NCBI RefSeq assembly: GCF_026341825.1
Contig: NZ_JAPENY010000002.1
Location: 1,893,001-1,957,000 of the forward strand
Direction of reading: 5' to 3'
DNA: 64,000 nucleotides
Origin: Streptomyces sp. NBC_00620
Lineage (GTDB): Bacteria > Actinomycetota > Actinomycetes > Streptomycetales > Streptomycetaceae
Made by a program: the position numbers and the translations under genes
Notes under the pieces: generated by a model
Database searches by the model: none
What the model was told of the DNA's origin: nothing
The model's input: only the letters and a program-made list of their open reading frames with translations
Shown: positions 41,662 to 49,628 of the stretch, one piece after another
Numbering within the stretch: the stretch's first letter is position 1
Layout of the letters: each line of letters starts with the position of its first letter

Positions 41662-42853
41662 CCTCGCCGACGAGTTGCACCGGTGGGCCGAGGAGGGCCG
41701 GGACTTCGCCGTCGCCACCGTGGTGTCCGTCGGCGGCAGCGCGCCGCGCGGTCCCGGTGCAGCCCTCGCCGTCGACAGCCACGGCACGGTCATCGGCTCG
41801 GTCTCCGGCGGCTGCGTCGAGGGGGCGGTGTACGACCTCTGCGTCGAGGCGCTGCAGGACGGCCGCACGGTGCTCGAACGGTTCGGCTACAGCGACGAGG
41901 ACGCCTTCGCGGTGGGCCTCACCTGCGGCGGGGTCATCGAGGTCCTGGTCACCCCGGTGCGCGCGGACGCGCCGGACGTGGGGGTGTTCACGGCGGCCTT
42001 GTCGGCGGCCGCACGAGGGGAGGCCGCGGCGGTCGCCCGGGTGATCCGGGGCCCGGGTGAACTCCTTGGCAGGGCGCTCCTGGTGCACGCCGACGGGTCG
42101 TACGACGGGGGACTCGGCGGTTTGTACGAGGGCGGTCCCGGAGGCCCCCGTACAGCCGATCGCGACGAACTCCCGGATCTGGACCGGGCTGCGGTGGCGG
42201 AGGCCCGCGCGATGCTGGACACCGGTCGCACCGGCACGGTCGAGATCTCGGAGGACGGATCGAGCTGCCCCGGCGGAGTGACGCTGTTCGTCGAGACGAG
42301 GGTGCCGCCGCCCCGCATGATCGTGTTCGGTGCCGTGGACTTCGCGGCGGCGCTGGTGCGGGCCGGCAAGTTCCTCGGCTACCACGTGACCGTGTGCGAC
42401 GCCCGACCCGTCTTCGCCACGCGCCTGCGCTTCCCCGAGGCCGACGACATCGTGGTCGACTGGCCGCACCGCTACCTCCGGAGCACCGGGACCGACGGCC
42501 GCACAGTGCTGTGCGTACTCACGCACGACGCCAAGTTCGACATCCCGCTGCTGGAGACAGCCCTGCGGCTGCCGGTCGCCTTCGTCGGCGCGATGGGCTC
42601 GCGCCGGACCCACCAGGACCGGGACCGCCGACTGCGCGAAGTCGGCCTCACCGACGGCGAGTTGGCACGCCTTCGGTCCCCGATCGGGCTCGACCTCGGC
42701 GCCCGTACGCCCGAGGAGACCGCCCTGTCCATCGCGGCGGAGATCGTCGCGGCCCGCCGGGGAGGCACGGGCGTTCCGCTGACCGACTCGGGGACGCCCA
42801 TTCACCGTGACGTGGACGGGAGGCAGGCCGGTACCACTGAGGAAGCCGCGTGA
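41654..42853 (+). CDS. XdhC-family molybdenum cofactor maturation protein
   Basis: Protein of 399 residues that probably loads sulfurated molybdenum cofactor into the PaoC-like subunit. The XdhC_CoxI domain has 'VSVGGSAPRGPGAALAVDSHGTVIGSVSGGCVEGAVYD', the middle 'LTCGGVIEVLVTPV', and the Rossmann XdhC_C domain ends with 'PVAFVGAMGSRRTHQDR' and 'GLDLGARTPEETALSIAAEI'. It overlaps the catalytic gene by 8 bp. Longer than the cox-locus homologue but without a YHS domain. Confidence 0.9.
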   Translation: MLDLADELHRWAEEGRDFAVATVVSVGGSAPRGPGAALAVDSHGTVIGSVSGGCVEGAVYDLCVEALQDGRTVLERFGYSDEDAFAVGLTCGGVIEVLVTPVRADAPDVGVFTAALSAAARGEAAAVARVIRGPGELLGRALLVHADGSYDGGLGGLYEGGPGGPRTADRDELPDLDRAAVAEARAMLDTGRTGTVEISEDGSSCPGGVTLFVETRVPPPRMIVFGAVDFAAALVRAGKFLGYHVTVCDARPVFATRLRFPEADDIVVDWPHRYLRSTGTDGRTVLCVLTHDAKFDIPLLETALRLPVAFVGAMGSRRTHQDRDRRLREVGLTDGELARLRSPIGLDLGARTPEETALSIAAEIVAARRGGTGVPLTDSGTPIHRDVDGRQAGTTEEAA

Positions 42854-42892
42854 CCCGGTGTCGGAAGGCGCCGGACGCCGAAGGCGGGGAGT

Positions 42893-43588
42893 TCAGGAAG
42901 CCGGAGCCGAGGCCACGAGCCAGTCGTACGCTGCCCGTGCGGTGAACTCGGCCTGGCCGCCACGCAGCAGCAGGTCGGCCGTGGCGAACCCCGGGTCGTC
43001 GGACTGTGCGGCGACGTAGGGGATGGCGATGCAGCGCATCCCGGCCGCGTGCGCGGCGGCGGCGCCCGGGGCGGCGTCCTCCAGGACCACGCAGTCGGCC
43101 GCGGCAGCCTCCAAGCGGCGCGCCGCCTCCAGGAAGACGTCGGGCGCGGGTTTGCCATGGGCGACCTCGTCGGACGAGACGACGGTCGGCAGGTGGGCGG
43201 CCAGGCCCGTGCCCGTCAGGATCGCCTCGATGGCCTCCGGTGAGGAACCCGAGGCCACGGCCATCGGGACGCCGTCGCCGGCCAGCAGTTCCACGAACTT
43301 CCGCATCTCCGGGTACACGCGTGTGGAGGCGCGGGCCAGCTCCAGATAGCGGCGGTTGGTGTCGGCGAGCAGGGTGTCGAGCGGGGCCGTCAGACCGTAG
43401 CGCTCCTTCCAGAGGGCGAGCGTCTCCCGGGTGCTGATGCCGACGTAGCTCTCGTGGTCGGACCAGGTGAAATCGGTGATGCCGTACTCGGCGAGCGTCC
43501 GCCGGCCCGCCTCGAAGTAGTTCGGCTCGCTGTCCACGAGTGTTCCGTCGAGATCGAAGACGACCGCGGTGCCGGTGAGAGTGCTCAT
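42893..43588 (-). CDS. HAD-superfamily phosphatase (phosphoglycolate/beta-PGM-like)
   Basis: Hydrolase of 231 residues. Motif I is 'VVFDLDGTLVDSE', motif II 'VASGSSPEAIEAILTG', motif III Lys in 'HGKPAPDVFLEAARRL' and motif IV 'CVVLEDAAPGAAAAHAAG'. The helical cap between motifs I and II is of the C1 type. It is convergent with the XdhC gene. The true substrate is unknown; relatives act on small phosphorylated sugars. Confidence 0.85.
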   Translation of the reverse strand: MSTLTGTAVVFDLDGTLVDSEPNYFEAGRRTLAEYGITDFTWSDHESYVGISTRETLALWKERYGLTAPLDTLLADTNRRYLELARASTRVYPEMRKFVELLAGDGVPMAVASGSSPEAIEAILTGTGLAAHLPTVVSSDEVAHGKPAPDVFLEAARRLEAAAADCVVLEDAAPGAAAAHAAGMRCIAIPYVAAQSDDPGFATADLLLRGGQAEFTARAAYDWLVASAPAS

Positions 43589-43654
43589 GGGGTCCAGGAT
43601 GCCAATGATCAGCTCCGTGCCGGGCAGCCGCGTGGGTACGCCCCGCGCGGCCGG

Positions 43655-44131
43655 TCAGTTCTTCGCGGCGCGCCCGATCGACTCCACCAGCGGCAGCAGC
43701 CGCTGCGGGACGCGCTCGCGCAGGGCCACCTCCGTGCGGGTGCGGACGACGCCCGGCAGGCTGATCAGCGCCTGGATCACGTCCTCGAGGTGCGCGTTGT
43801 CACGCGCCACGACCCGGGTCAGCAGATCACCGCCGCCCGTGATCGAGAACGCCTCGATGATCTCCGGTACGGCGGCCAACGCGTCGCCCACGTCGTCGAG
43901 ATGGCCCTGTGTGACCTCGATGTGCACGAAGGCGAGCACGGGGTGGCCGAGTGCCGCGGGGGACAGGGTCGGGCTCGTACCGGTGATCACTCCGTCCCGC
44001 TCCAGCCGGTCGAGGCGGGCCTGAAGGGTGCCGCGGGCGACGCCGAGCATGCGGGCGTACTCGCGCACGCTGGTGCGCGGCTGCTCAAGCAGCAGCCGCA
44101 GGATACGGGTGTCGAGCTCGTCCACGGCCAT
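43655..44131 (-). CDS. Lrp/AsnC-family regulator
   Basis: Transcription factor of 158 residues. Winged helix-turn-helix 'LDTRILRLLLEQPRTSVREYARMLGVARGTLQARLDRLERDGVI', then the RAM effector domain with 'VLAFVHIEVTQGHLDDVGDALAAVPEIIEAFSITGGGDLLTRVVARDNAHLEDVI'. Usually binds amino acids. It is followed after 66 bp by the HAD phosphatase gene, possibly co-transcribed. Confidence 0.88.
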   Translation of the reverse strand: MAVDELDTRILRLLLEQPRTSVREYARMLGVARGTLQARLDRLERDGVITGTSPTLSPAALGHPVLAFVHIEVTQGHLDDVGDALAAVPEIIEAFSITGGGDLLTRVVARDNAHLEDVIQALISLPGVVRTRTEVALRERVPQRLLPLVESIGRAAKN

Positions 44132-44181
44132 GGTCCGTCGGCCTCCCGTCGCCTCGGGTGATCATTACCGACTGTACCAAT

Positions 44182-44210
44182 GGCTCAGCTTCAGGCGAGT
44201 CCGCTGAGCC
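44182..44210 (-). terminator. Hairpin between the anti-sigma-like and Lrp genes
   Basis: GGCTCAGC (44182-44189) pairs with GCTGAGCC (44203-44210) over a 13-nt loop, just after the stop of the minus-strand ATPase gene (44229). It probably ends the sigma/anti-sigma transcript. Confidence 0.5.
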
Positions 44211-44228
44211 AGGACCGGGCGCGGAAGG

Positions 44229-44663
44229 TCACCAGGGCAGGAAGGTGTGCACGTCCTTGCCGTCGGGACGCAGCACCACACTGACCTGGTCGCACAGGGT
44301 GTGAATGAGGTGCCAGCCGATTCCGCCCCCGCCGTGCAGCGGCAGGCAGGGGCGGGGTGCGGGCGGGGTGGTGCTGCTGTCCCGCACGGTCACATGGACG
44401 CCGTCGAAGGTGCGGCGCATACGGAGTTCGAAGGGGCCGGGAGCGTACTGGACCGAGTTGGCGACCAGTTCCGTGACCACCAGCAGGATGTCGTCCCAGT
44501 GCTCGGCCGCGCTGGGCGGTGACGCCCGGGCGAGCGCACTCAGATAGCTCTCCGCCGTGAGACGCGCATCGGTCACGTCGCACAACTGGCCGGCAAAGGA
44601 GCTGGAGAGCGTCTCGATCGCCTCCTGTGAAGGTTTCCTGTTCCCACTCGGATCGCTTGCCAT
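44229..44663 (-). CDS. RsbW-like ATP-binding protein (anti-sigma factor kinase type)
   Basis: HATPase_c protein of 144 residues. The N-box is 'LLVVTELVANSVQYAPG' and the lid/G-box 'GGGGIGWHLIHTL'. This short, single-domain form is typical of the many Streptomyces RsbW/SpoIIAB-like proteins that bind sigma factors or phosphorylate STAS antagonists. It follows the sigma factor gene by 51 bp in the same direction, which suggests it may control that sigma factor. Confidence 0.85.
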   Translation of the reverse strand: MASDPSGNRKPSQEAIETLSSSFAGQLCDVTDARLTAESYLSALARASPPSAAEHWDDILLVVTELVANSVQYAPGPFELRMRRTFDGVHVTVRDSSTTPPAPRPCLPLHGGGGIGWHLIHTLCDQVSVVLRPDGKDVHTFLPW

Positions 44664-44714
44664 CTGGCCCTCCCGGACCTTGCCGCCGGGATCGGCACCA
44701 TGGAGGGCGGCGCC

Positions 44715-45605
44715 TCAGGCGACCGCCGGGTCAAGCAGCCCCGTGCGGAGACGCTTGATGATGCGGGTGATCAGCCGGGAGACGTGCATCTGGGAGATGC
44801 CGAGCTCTTTGCCGATCTGGGCCTGGGTGCGCTCCTCGACGAAGCGCAGATGGACGATCAGGCGCTCGCGTGTGTCGAGTTCGGCGATCAGCGGAGCCAG
44901 GGAGTGGAAGTCCTCCACGAGCTCGAGCGAGGGATCCTCCGCGCCGATCAAGTCGGCCAGCACGCCTTCGCCTTCAGCCGCGCCGGTCCCGGCCAGGGCC
45001 GCGTCGAGCGACGTGGAGGCGTACGCGTTCGAGGCCTTGCGGGCCTCGATGACGTCTTCCTCGGACAGGGACATCAGCTCGGAGAGCTCGCGGGTGGTGG
45101 GCATGCGGCCCAGCCGCGTCCGCAGTTCCTCCGTGGCCTTGGCGAGCTCGACGCGGGCTTCCTGCAGACGGCGGGGTACGTGCACCGCCCAACTGGTGTC
45201 GCGGAAGAAGCGCTTGATCTCGCCGACGATGTAGGGGACGGCGAAGGAGGTGAACTCGACCTCTCGGGTGAGCTCGAAGCGGTCGATGGCCTTGATCAGA
45301 CCGATGGTGCCGACCTGGACGATGTCCTCCATCGAGTCGCCGCGGCTGCGGAAGCGGGAGGCGGCGTAGCGGACCAGCGAGAGGTTCATCTCGATCAAGG
45401 TGTTGCGCGCGTACTGGTATTCGTGCGTGCCCTCTTCGAGCATGGTGAGCCGGTCGAAGAACTGGCGGGAGAGCTCGCGCGCGTCCTTCGGGTTGACCTT
45501 CGAGGGGTCGTCGATGACCGGAAGCTCCGACTCGCCGCCCACCTCGCCCGCTTCGGCCGTCCGCTGTGCCGTGGCCGTTGTTTCCAGCGCCCTCACGGCT
45601 GCCAT
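44715..45605 (-). CDS. SigB/SigF/SigG-family RNA polymerase sigma factor
   Basis: Group 3 sigma factor of 296 residues. Region 2 is 'EMNLSLVRYAASRFRSRGDSMEDIVQVGTIGLIKAIDRFELTREVEFTSFAVPYIVGEIKRFFRD'; region 3 begins 'VHVPRRLQEARVELAKA'; region 4 is 'LDTRERLIVHLRFVEERTQAQIGKELGISQMHVSRLITRII'. It matches Streptomyces SigB/F-like stress and differentiation sigma factors. ATG at 45605 has GGGGTGG upstream; GTG at 45614 is an alternative. It is divergent from a STAS antagonist gene, with the 222-bp gap holding both promoters. Confidence 0.92.
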   Translation of the reverse strand: MAAVRALETTATAQRTAEAGEVGGESELPVIDDPSKVNPKDARELSRQFFDRLTMLEEGTHEYQYARNTLIEMNLSLVRYAASRFRSRGDSMEDIVQVGTIGLIKAIDRFELTREVEFTSFAVPYIVGEIKRFFRDTSWAVHVPRRLQEARVELAKATEELRTRLGRMPTTRELSELMSLSEEDVIEARKASNAYASTSLDAALAGTGAAEGEGVLADLIGAEDPSLELVEDFHSLAPLIAELDTRERLIVHLRFVEERTQAQIGKELGISQMHVSRLITRIIKRLRTGLLDPAVA

Positions 45606-45826
45606 GCAGTCCACCCCAAATCCCCGAAGGTTTTGATGACATAGCCCGGATGCCCCGGTTGGCGGACCTCACACCCCCCACGCCGCTGAAATGTCGGAAC
45701 GGCCCGCAGCGGCACGGTCGGCCCTTCGGTCAACCGGTCGTGGTCCGGAGCGGCCGAGTACCCTGGGGCGCCGAAAGCCGGGGTTGACACGGCGTACGAC
45801 GGGCGCGGAGAGGTGGGGGTGGAGAA

Positions 45827-46192
45827 ATGGCGTACGGCGATGACGAGTTGGCGGCGGGAGCAGCCGCCCCGTCCGACCTCGGTGGAGCCGCCCTCCGTCT
45901 GTACACCCTCCATGAGCGCCCGGGTGTACGGCTCGTCGGCGAGATCAGCCCGTCCACACGCCTCGTCTGGCGGCAGGCCCTCGATCAGCTGGCCGGCCGA
46001 CACGATCACGTCTGCTTTCTGGAACTGTCCGCGATCACCTTCGTCGACGTCGCCGGTGCCTCCGAACTCGCGCGCACCGCGCAGGCGTTGAACGAGAGAC
46101 GGCGTCTGGTCCTGGAACGGCCGCCGCCCGAACTCCCGCGGATCCTTGAGCTGTTCTGGCCGGAACTCCGGGCCATCGAGGTGGCGGCATGA
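45827..46192 (+). CDS. STAS-domain protein (anti-sigma factor antagonist-like)
   Basis: Single-domain STAS protein of 121 residues. 'LHERPGVRLVGEISPSTRLVWRQALDQL' and 'CFLELSAITFVDVAGASELARTAQALNE' give the SpoIIAA fold. At the position of the phosphorylatable Ser (D-S-S-G in SpoIIAA) it reads D-V-A-G, so the standard phospho-switch residue is missing. ATG at 45827 has GGTGGAG. A TTGACA hexamer (45784-45789) lies upstream. It overlaps the next gene (ATGA), so the two products probably work as a pair. Confidence 0.85.
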   Translation: MAYGDDELAAGAAAPSDLGGAALRLYTLHERPGVRLVGEISPSTRLVWRQALDQLAGRHDHVCFLELSAITFVDVAGASELARTAQALNERRRLVLERPPPELPRILELFWPELRAIEVAA

Positions 46193-47124
46193 CGAATGCG
46201 GCCACCCGGACCGAGCCGTTCGCCCATCCGGCACTGCTGTACCGCAGCGACCGGGAGTACCTGGCCGGGACCGTGCCGTTCCTCCTGGACGGCATGGCCG
46301 CCGCGGAGCCCGTCGCCGTGGCCGCCCCCGCCCCGCGGCTGGAGCTGATCCGAGCGGAACTCGGCGCGACCGCCGCCGAGGTGCACTTCGTCGACATGAC
46401 GCGGGCCGGGCGGAACCCCGGACGCATCATCCCGTCGGTCCTGCGGTCGTTCGCCGACGCCCGGACCGCCGGCCGCGTCCGCATCATCGGGGAGCCGATC
46501 TGGCCCGGCCGCACCGCGGTGGAGTACCCGGCCTGCGTTCAGCACGAGGCACTGATCAACGTGGCCTTCCAAGGCCGCGACGTGACGATCCTGTGCCCCT
46601 ACGACGCGCGGGCCCTCCCCTCCGACGTGATCGCCGACGCGCACGCCACGCATCCCGTCGTCATCGACGCGGGCCGGGAGCGGGCCAGCACCGCCTACGC
46701 GCTCGAGCGGGTGCTCGCGCGCTGCAACGAGAGGTTGCTTCATCCGCCAGGAGCGGCGACGGTCCACTTCGACTCCGATGCCCTGCCGACCTCTCGCGAC
46801 TTCGCGGTGCGCGAGGCGCGCGAGCGGGGGATGAGCGATGCCCGCGTGCAGGACCTGGCTCTGGTCGTCGCGGAGCTGACCACCAACAGCGTCGTGCACG
46901 GCGGCGGTTCGGGAACGCTGCGGATCTGGGCCGAGAGCGAGCAGATCGTCTGCGAGGTGCAGGACAACGGGCACCTGGCCGACCCACTGGCCGGCCGGCA
47001 CCCGGTGCGGATCGAACAGCTCGGCGGACGTGGCCTGTTCCTCGTGCACTTCCTCTCCGACCTCGTCCGCGTACACACCGGCGAGGATGGCACGACGGTC
47101 CGCAGTTACGTTGCCCGCACGTGA
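46189..47124 (+). CDS. MEDS-domain sensor with HATPase anti-sigma domain (RsbA-like)
   Basis: Protein of 311 residues. The N-terminal MEDS (DcmR-type sensory) domain starts 'HPALLYRSDREYLAGTVPFLLDGMAAAEPVAVAAP' and includes 'NPGRIIPSVLRSFAD' and 'EALINVAFQGRDVTILCPYD'. The C-terminal HATPase has an N-box 'LALVVAELTTNSVVHGGG' and G-box 'QLGGRGLFLVHFLSD'. This MEDS-HATPase pairing with a STAS neighbour is a recurrent actinobacterial module in which a signal tunes an anti-sigma kinase. Its ATG overlaps the STAS stop. Confidence 0.88.
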   Translation: MTNAATRTEPFAHPALLYRSDREYLAGTVPFLLDGMAAAEPVAVAAPAPRLELIRAELGATAAEVHFVDMTRAGRNPGRIIPSVLRSFADARTAGRVRIIGEPIWPGRTAVEYPACVQHEALINVAFQGRDVTILCPYDARALPSDVIADAHATHPVVIDAGRERASTAYALERVLARCNERLLHPPGAATVHFDSDALPTSRDFAVREARERGMSDARVQDLALVVAELTTNSVVHGGGSGTLRIWAESEQIVCEVQDNGHLADPLAGRHPVRIEQLGGRGLFLVHFLSDLVRVHTGEDGTTVRSYVART

Positions 47125-47484
47125 CCCTCGCTGCCCGATGAGCGTTCGCCACCGCGGCGTGCCGTCCGGCTGAGCGTCCCTGTTCGTTCGAGCCACGCCG
47201 AGGGGCGACTGCCTGCGCCGGGCGCCGCCATGGTCCGTTGGCCGACTGCTGGACCGCGATCACCCTTCTGGAGTGGGCCAATGGCCCAGTGATTCGGGCA
47301 TGGGTTGAGCCGTTGTGCCTGCGGATGCTTACCTGGGGGTATCCATGCGTAGATCGGCGCCGCGCAGCGCCGGACCGGCAACGAGGCCGGACCGGACCGC
47401 GGCGCTTCGTCGTGTCCGCGAGTTCCCGCCACCCAGGGGCGCTCGCGCTGCGGCGGAAGTTGTTGAGGGGGGCGGCGTTCCGCC
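47125..47484. other. 360-bp intergenic region upstream of the FUSC-like gene
   Basis: No gene is supported. The only recognisable element is a SigB-type promoter candidate at 47317-47342. Short ORFs on both strands lack ribosome sites. Confidence 0.4.
47317..47342 (+). promoter_or_regulatory. Candidate SigB-type promoter
   Basis: GCCT (47317-47320), a 16-bp spacer and GGGTAT (47337-47342) satisfy the Streptomyces SigB-type pattern GNNT-N14-16-GGGTAY. It lies about 140 bp before the FUSC-like gene and close to a SigB-family gene cluster. The -35 part is weakly specific. Confidence 0.35.
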
Positions 47485-49002
47485 GTGAAGAGGATGCTCG
47501 TGGCTCCGGATCCGGGGCGTGTCAGGCTGAGGAACTCGTGCCGTGCCGTCGTCGGCATCGGCCTCGCCGTAGCCGTGGCGGAACTCGCCGGACTGTCCCT
47601 GACGGCTTCCATCACCGGGGGACTGGCGGCCCTGCTCGCTCTCTTCACGGTCGCCGACGCGACGGTGCGCGCCCAGCGGGTGACCACTGCCCTGCTCCCG
47701 GCCGCCGGATTCCCCGTACTGGCCGTGGCCACCCTCCTGCACGGTGTGCCCCTGGCCCGGGACGCCGCCTTCCTGCTGGTCGTCTTCGGCGGGGTGTACG
47801 CCCGACGCTGGGGCCCGCGTGGTCATGCGCTCGGGATCTTCGCGTTCATGAACTTCTTCGTCACGCAGTTCCTGCACGCCGTCCCGGCGCAGCTGCCCGA
47901 GCTGTACGCCGCCGTGGGCCTGGCTCTCGGCGTCGCCGGCCTCGTACGTTTCGTGCTCTGGCCCCTGGAGCGCGGTGCGGCTCCGCCCGCCCCCGCGCCT
48001 CGGCCGCTGCCCGGCACCGGACTGGCTCGCCCCACCACCCGGCAGGCCTTCCAGGCCACGGCGGCCTGCGTCTTCGCCCTGGTCGCCGGACAGGCGCTGT
48101 CCCAGGAGCGCTGGTACTGGGCCGTCGGCACCGCCTGGTGGATCTTCGTCAACACGGTCTCGCGCGGCGAGACGCTCGTCCGGGGATTCCGCCGGGTGCT
48201 GGGCACGGTCGTGGGCATTGTCGTCGGCGTGCTGGTGGCCATCCCGCTGCACGGGGCGCCGGTCCCGACTGCCGCCCTGGTCGCGGTCTGTGTCTTCGGG
48301 ATCTTCTACACGGCCTCGGTCTCGTACAGCTGGATGGTGCTGGCGGTGACGGTGATGGCGGGGTTGCTCTACGGCCTGCTGGGAGTTCTGGACCCCGGCC
48401 TTCTCGTACTGCGCCTGGAAGAGACCGCCATCGGCGCGGTGGGAGCCACGCTCGCCGTGATTCTCGTGCTGCCGGTCACCACCCACGCCACGAACGACGC
48501 ATGGATCCAGCGCGCACTGCGGTGCGTCCACGCGGCAACCGCCGAAGCCGCCGCCCGTCTCGCGGGCTCGCCGACAGCGGATCCCGCGCCGCACGCGGCC
48601 GAACTCGAAGTGCTGCTGGCCCGCGTCCGGATGGCGCTCGCTCCACTGGTACATCCACTCAACCCGTTCCGCGCACGCAAGGCCCGGGCCGCCCAGGTCA
48701 TCACGCTGCTGGACGGCTGCGCCCGCGAGGTGCGCGGCCTGGTGGCCGTCGCCGCGGACCCGGATGCGAGCCACGACGTCCGTCTCGCGGCAGCCTGCAG
48801 CCGCGTCAAGTCGGCCGTGGAAGCCCTGACCATCAGCGAGAAGGGCAGCCGCGGGCCCACAAGGACCCTCGGCACGCCGGCGCACCCCGCTGCCACCGAG
48901 CAGCAGCCCGCCCTCGCCCACCTGCACAGCCTGGAGCGGGCCCTCGCCGAACTCGAGGTGCCCCTGCGCAGCTCCCGGCACTCGCCCCTGGTCGGCGCCT
49001 GA
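47485..49002 (+). CDS. FUSC-like aromatic-acid-exporter-type membrane protein
   Basis: Membrane protein of 505 residues with two blocks of spans (about residues 18-155 and 195-335) separated by a Pro-rich loop, and a long cytoplasmic helical tail. The second block 'FQATAACVFALVAGQALSQERWYWAVGTAWWIFVNTVSRGETLVRGFRRVLGTVVGIVVG' matches the FUSC family, which includes fusaric acid resistance and AaeB efflux proteins. GTG at 47485 is followed by ATG at 47494 as an alternative. Substrate unknown. Confidence 0.82.
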   Translation: MKRMLVAPDPGRVRLRNSCRAVVGIGLAVAVAELAGLSLTASITGGLAALLALFTVADATVRAQRVTTALLPAAGFPVLAVATLLHGVPLARDAAFLLVVFGGVYARRWGPRGHALGIFAFMNFFVTQFLHAVPAQLPELYAAVGLALGVAGLVRFVLWPLERGAAPPAPAPRPLPGTGLARPTTRQAFQATAACVFALVAGQALSQERWYWAVGTAWWIFVNTVSRGETLVRGFRRVLGTVVGIVVGVLVAIPLHGAPVPTAALVAVCVFGIFYTASVSYSWMVLAVTVMAGLLYGLLGVLDPGLLVLRLEETAIGAVGATLAVILVLPVTTHATNDAWIQRALRCVHAATAEAAARLAGSPTADPAPHAAELEVLLARVRMALAPLVHPLNPFRARKARAAQVITLLDGCAREVRGLVAVAADPDASHDVRLAAACSRVKSAVEALTISEKGSRGPTRTLGTPAHPAATEQQPALAHLHSLERALAELEVPLRSSRHSPLVGA

Positions 49003-49628
49003 ACAACGGCCGGCGAGCACCACGGCACCGCACCGCGACGGCGGTCGGGCGGCACGCGGGCCGCACATGTGCGGACCCAGCGCCGTGCGACACAGCGCTT
49101 GAGGCACTGATGGGGCGCGTACGTATGGCTTTCGCGCCCCTGAGGTAATCCGCTACCCCGAGGAGGCGCGCAAAACGGCCGGCGCCCCCAGATCCTGGCC
49201 GCGCTCGGTGGCTTCCGCGCGCGGTACGCGATCTCGCGACCCCGCCGTCACCCCTGGCGCCCGCGCAACGCGTGCCTGAGGGCCGTGTGCCGCCACATCG
49301 AGGCGGCGGTGGGGAAACCTGGTCGGCGTCGCGCCGGAACGCGCGCAGGCGGCCCACGCAGGCGCCCTCGGCTCGCACCCTCAGCGCTCGCCAACGTCCA
49401 CGCTCCGGAGCGCGCGCTCCGGCGCACTGGTGATTCCCCCCGCGCGCCTCCCCGCTCCATCACGCCTGACGTCGGGACATGGACACCAAACCCCGGAATG
49501 GGGCACTTTTCCGGCCACAAAGAGGGTGGATCAGCCCACCGGCCGGGTAACTCCGCGGCTATCAGACGCACAGAGCCCGCGGACCGTGCGGGAGCGGCCT
49601 GCGGGCGGAACCCCTTGGGGGTGGCGCC
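49003..49628. other. 626-bp intergenic region between the FUSC-like and NOS genes
   Basis: Apart from the hairpin at 49112-49140 I see no gene or clear promoter. Open frames on both strands have no family motif. The region probably holds the 3' end of the FUSC transcript and the NOS promoter. Confidence 0.35.
49112..49140 (+). terminator. Hairpin terminator after the FUSC-like gene
   Basis: GGGGCGCG (49112-49119) pairs with CGCGCCCC (49133-49140) across a 13-nt loop, 110 bp after the FUSC stop. No T-run follows. Confidence 0.45.

Noticed and set aside
45758..45763. GGGTAC on the minus strand as a SigB-type autoregulatory promoter for the sigma gene
   Set aside because: No GNNT element lies 14-16 bp upstream, so the pattern is not met.
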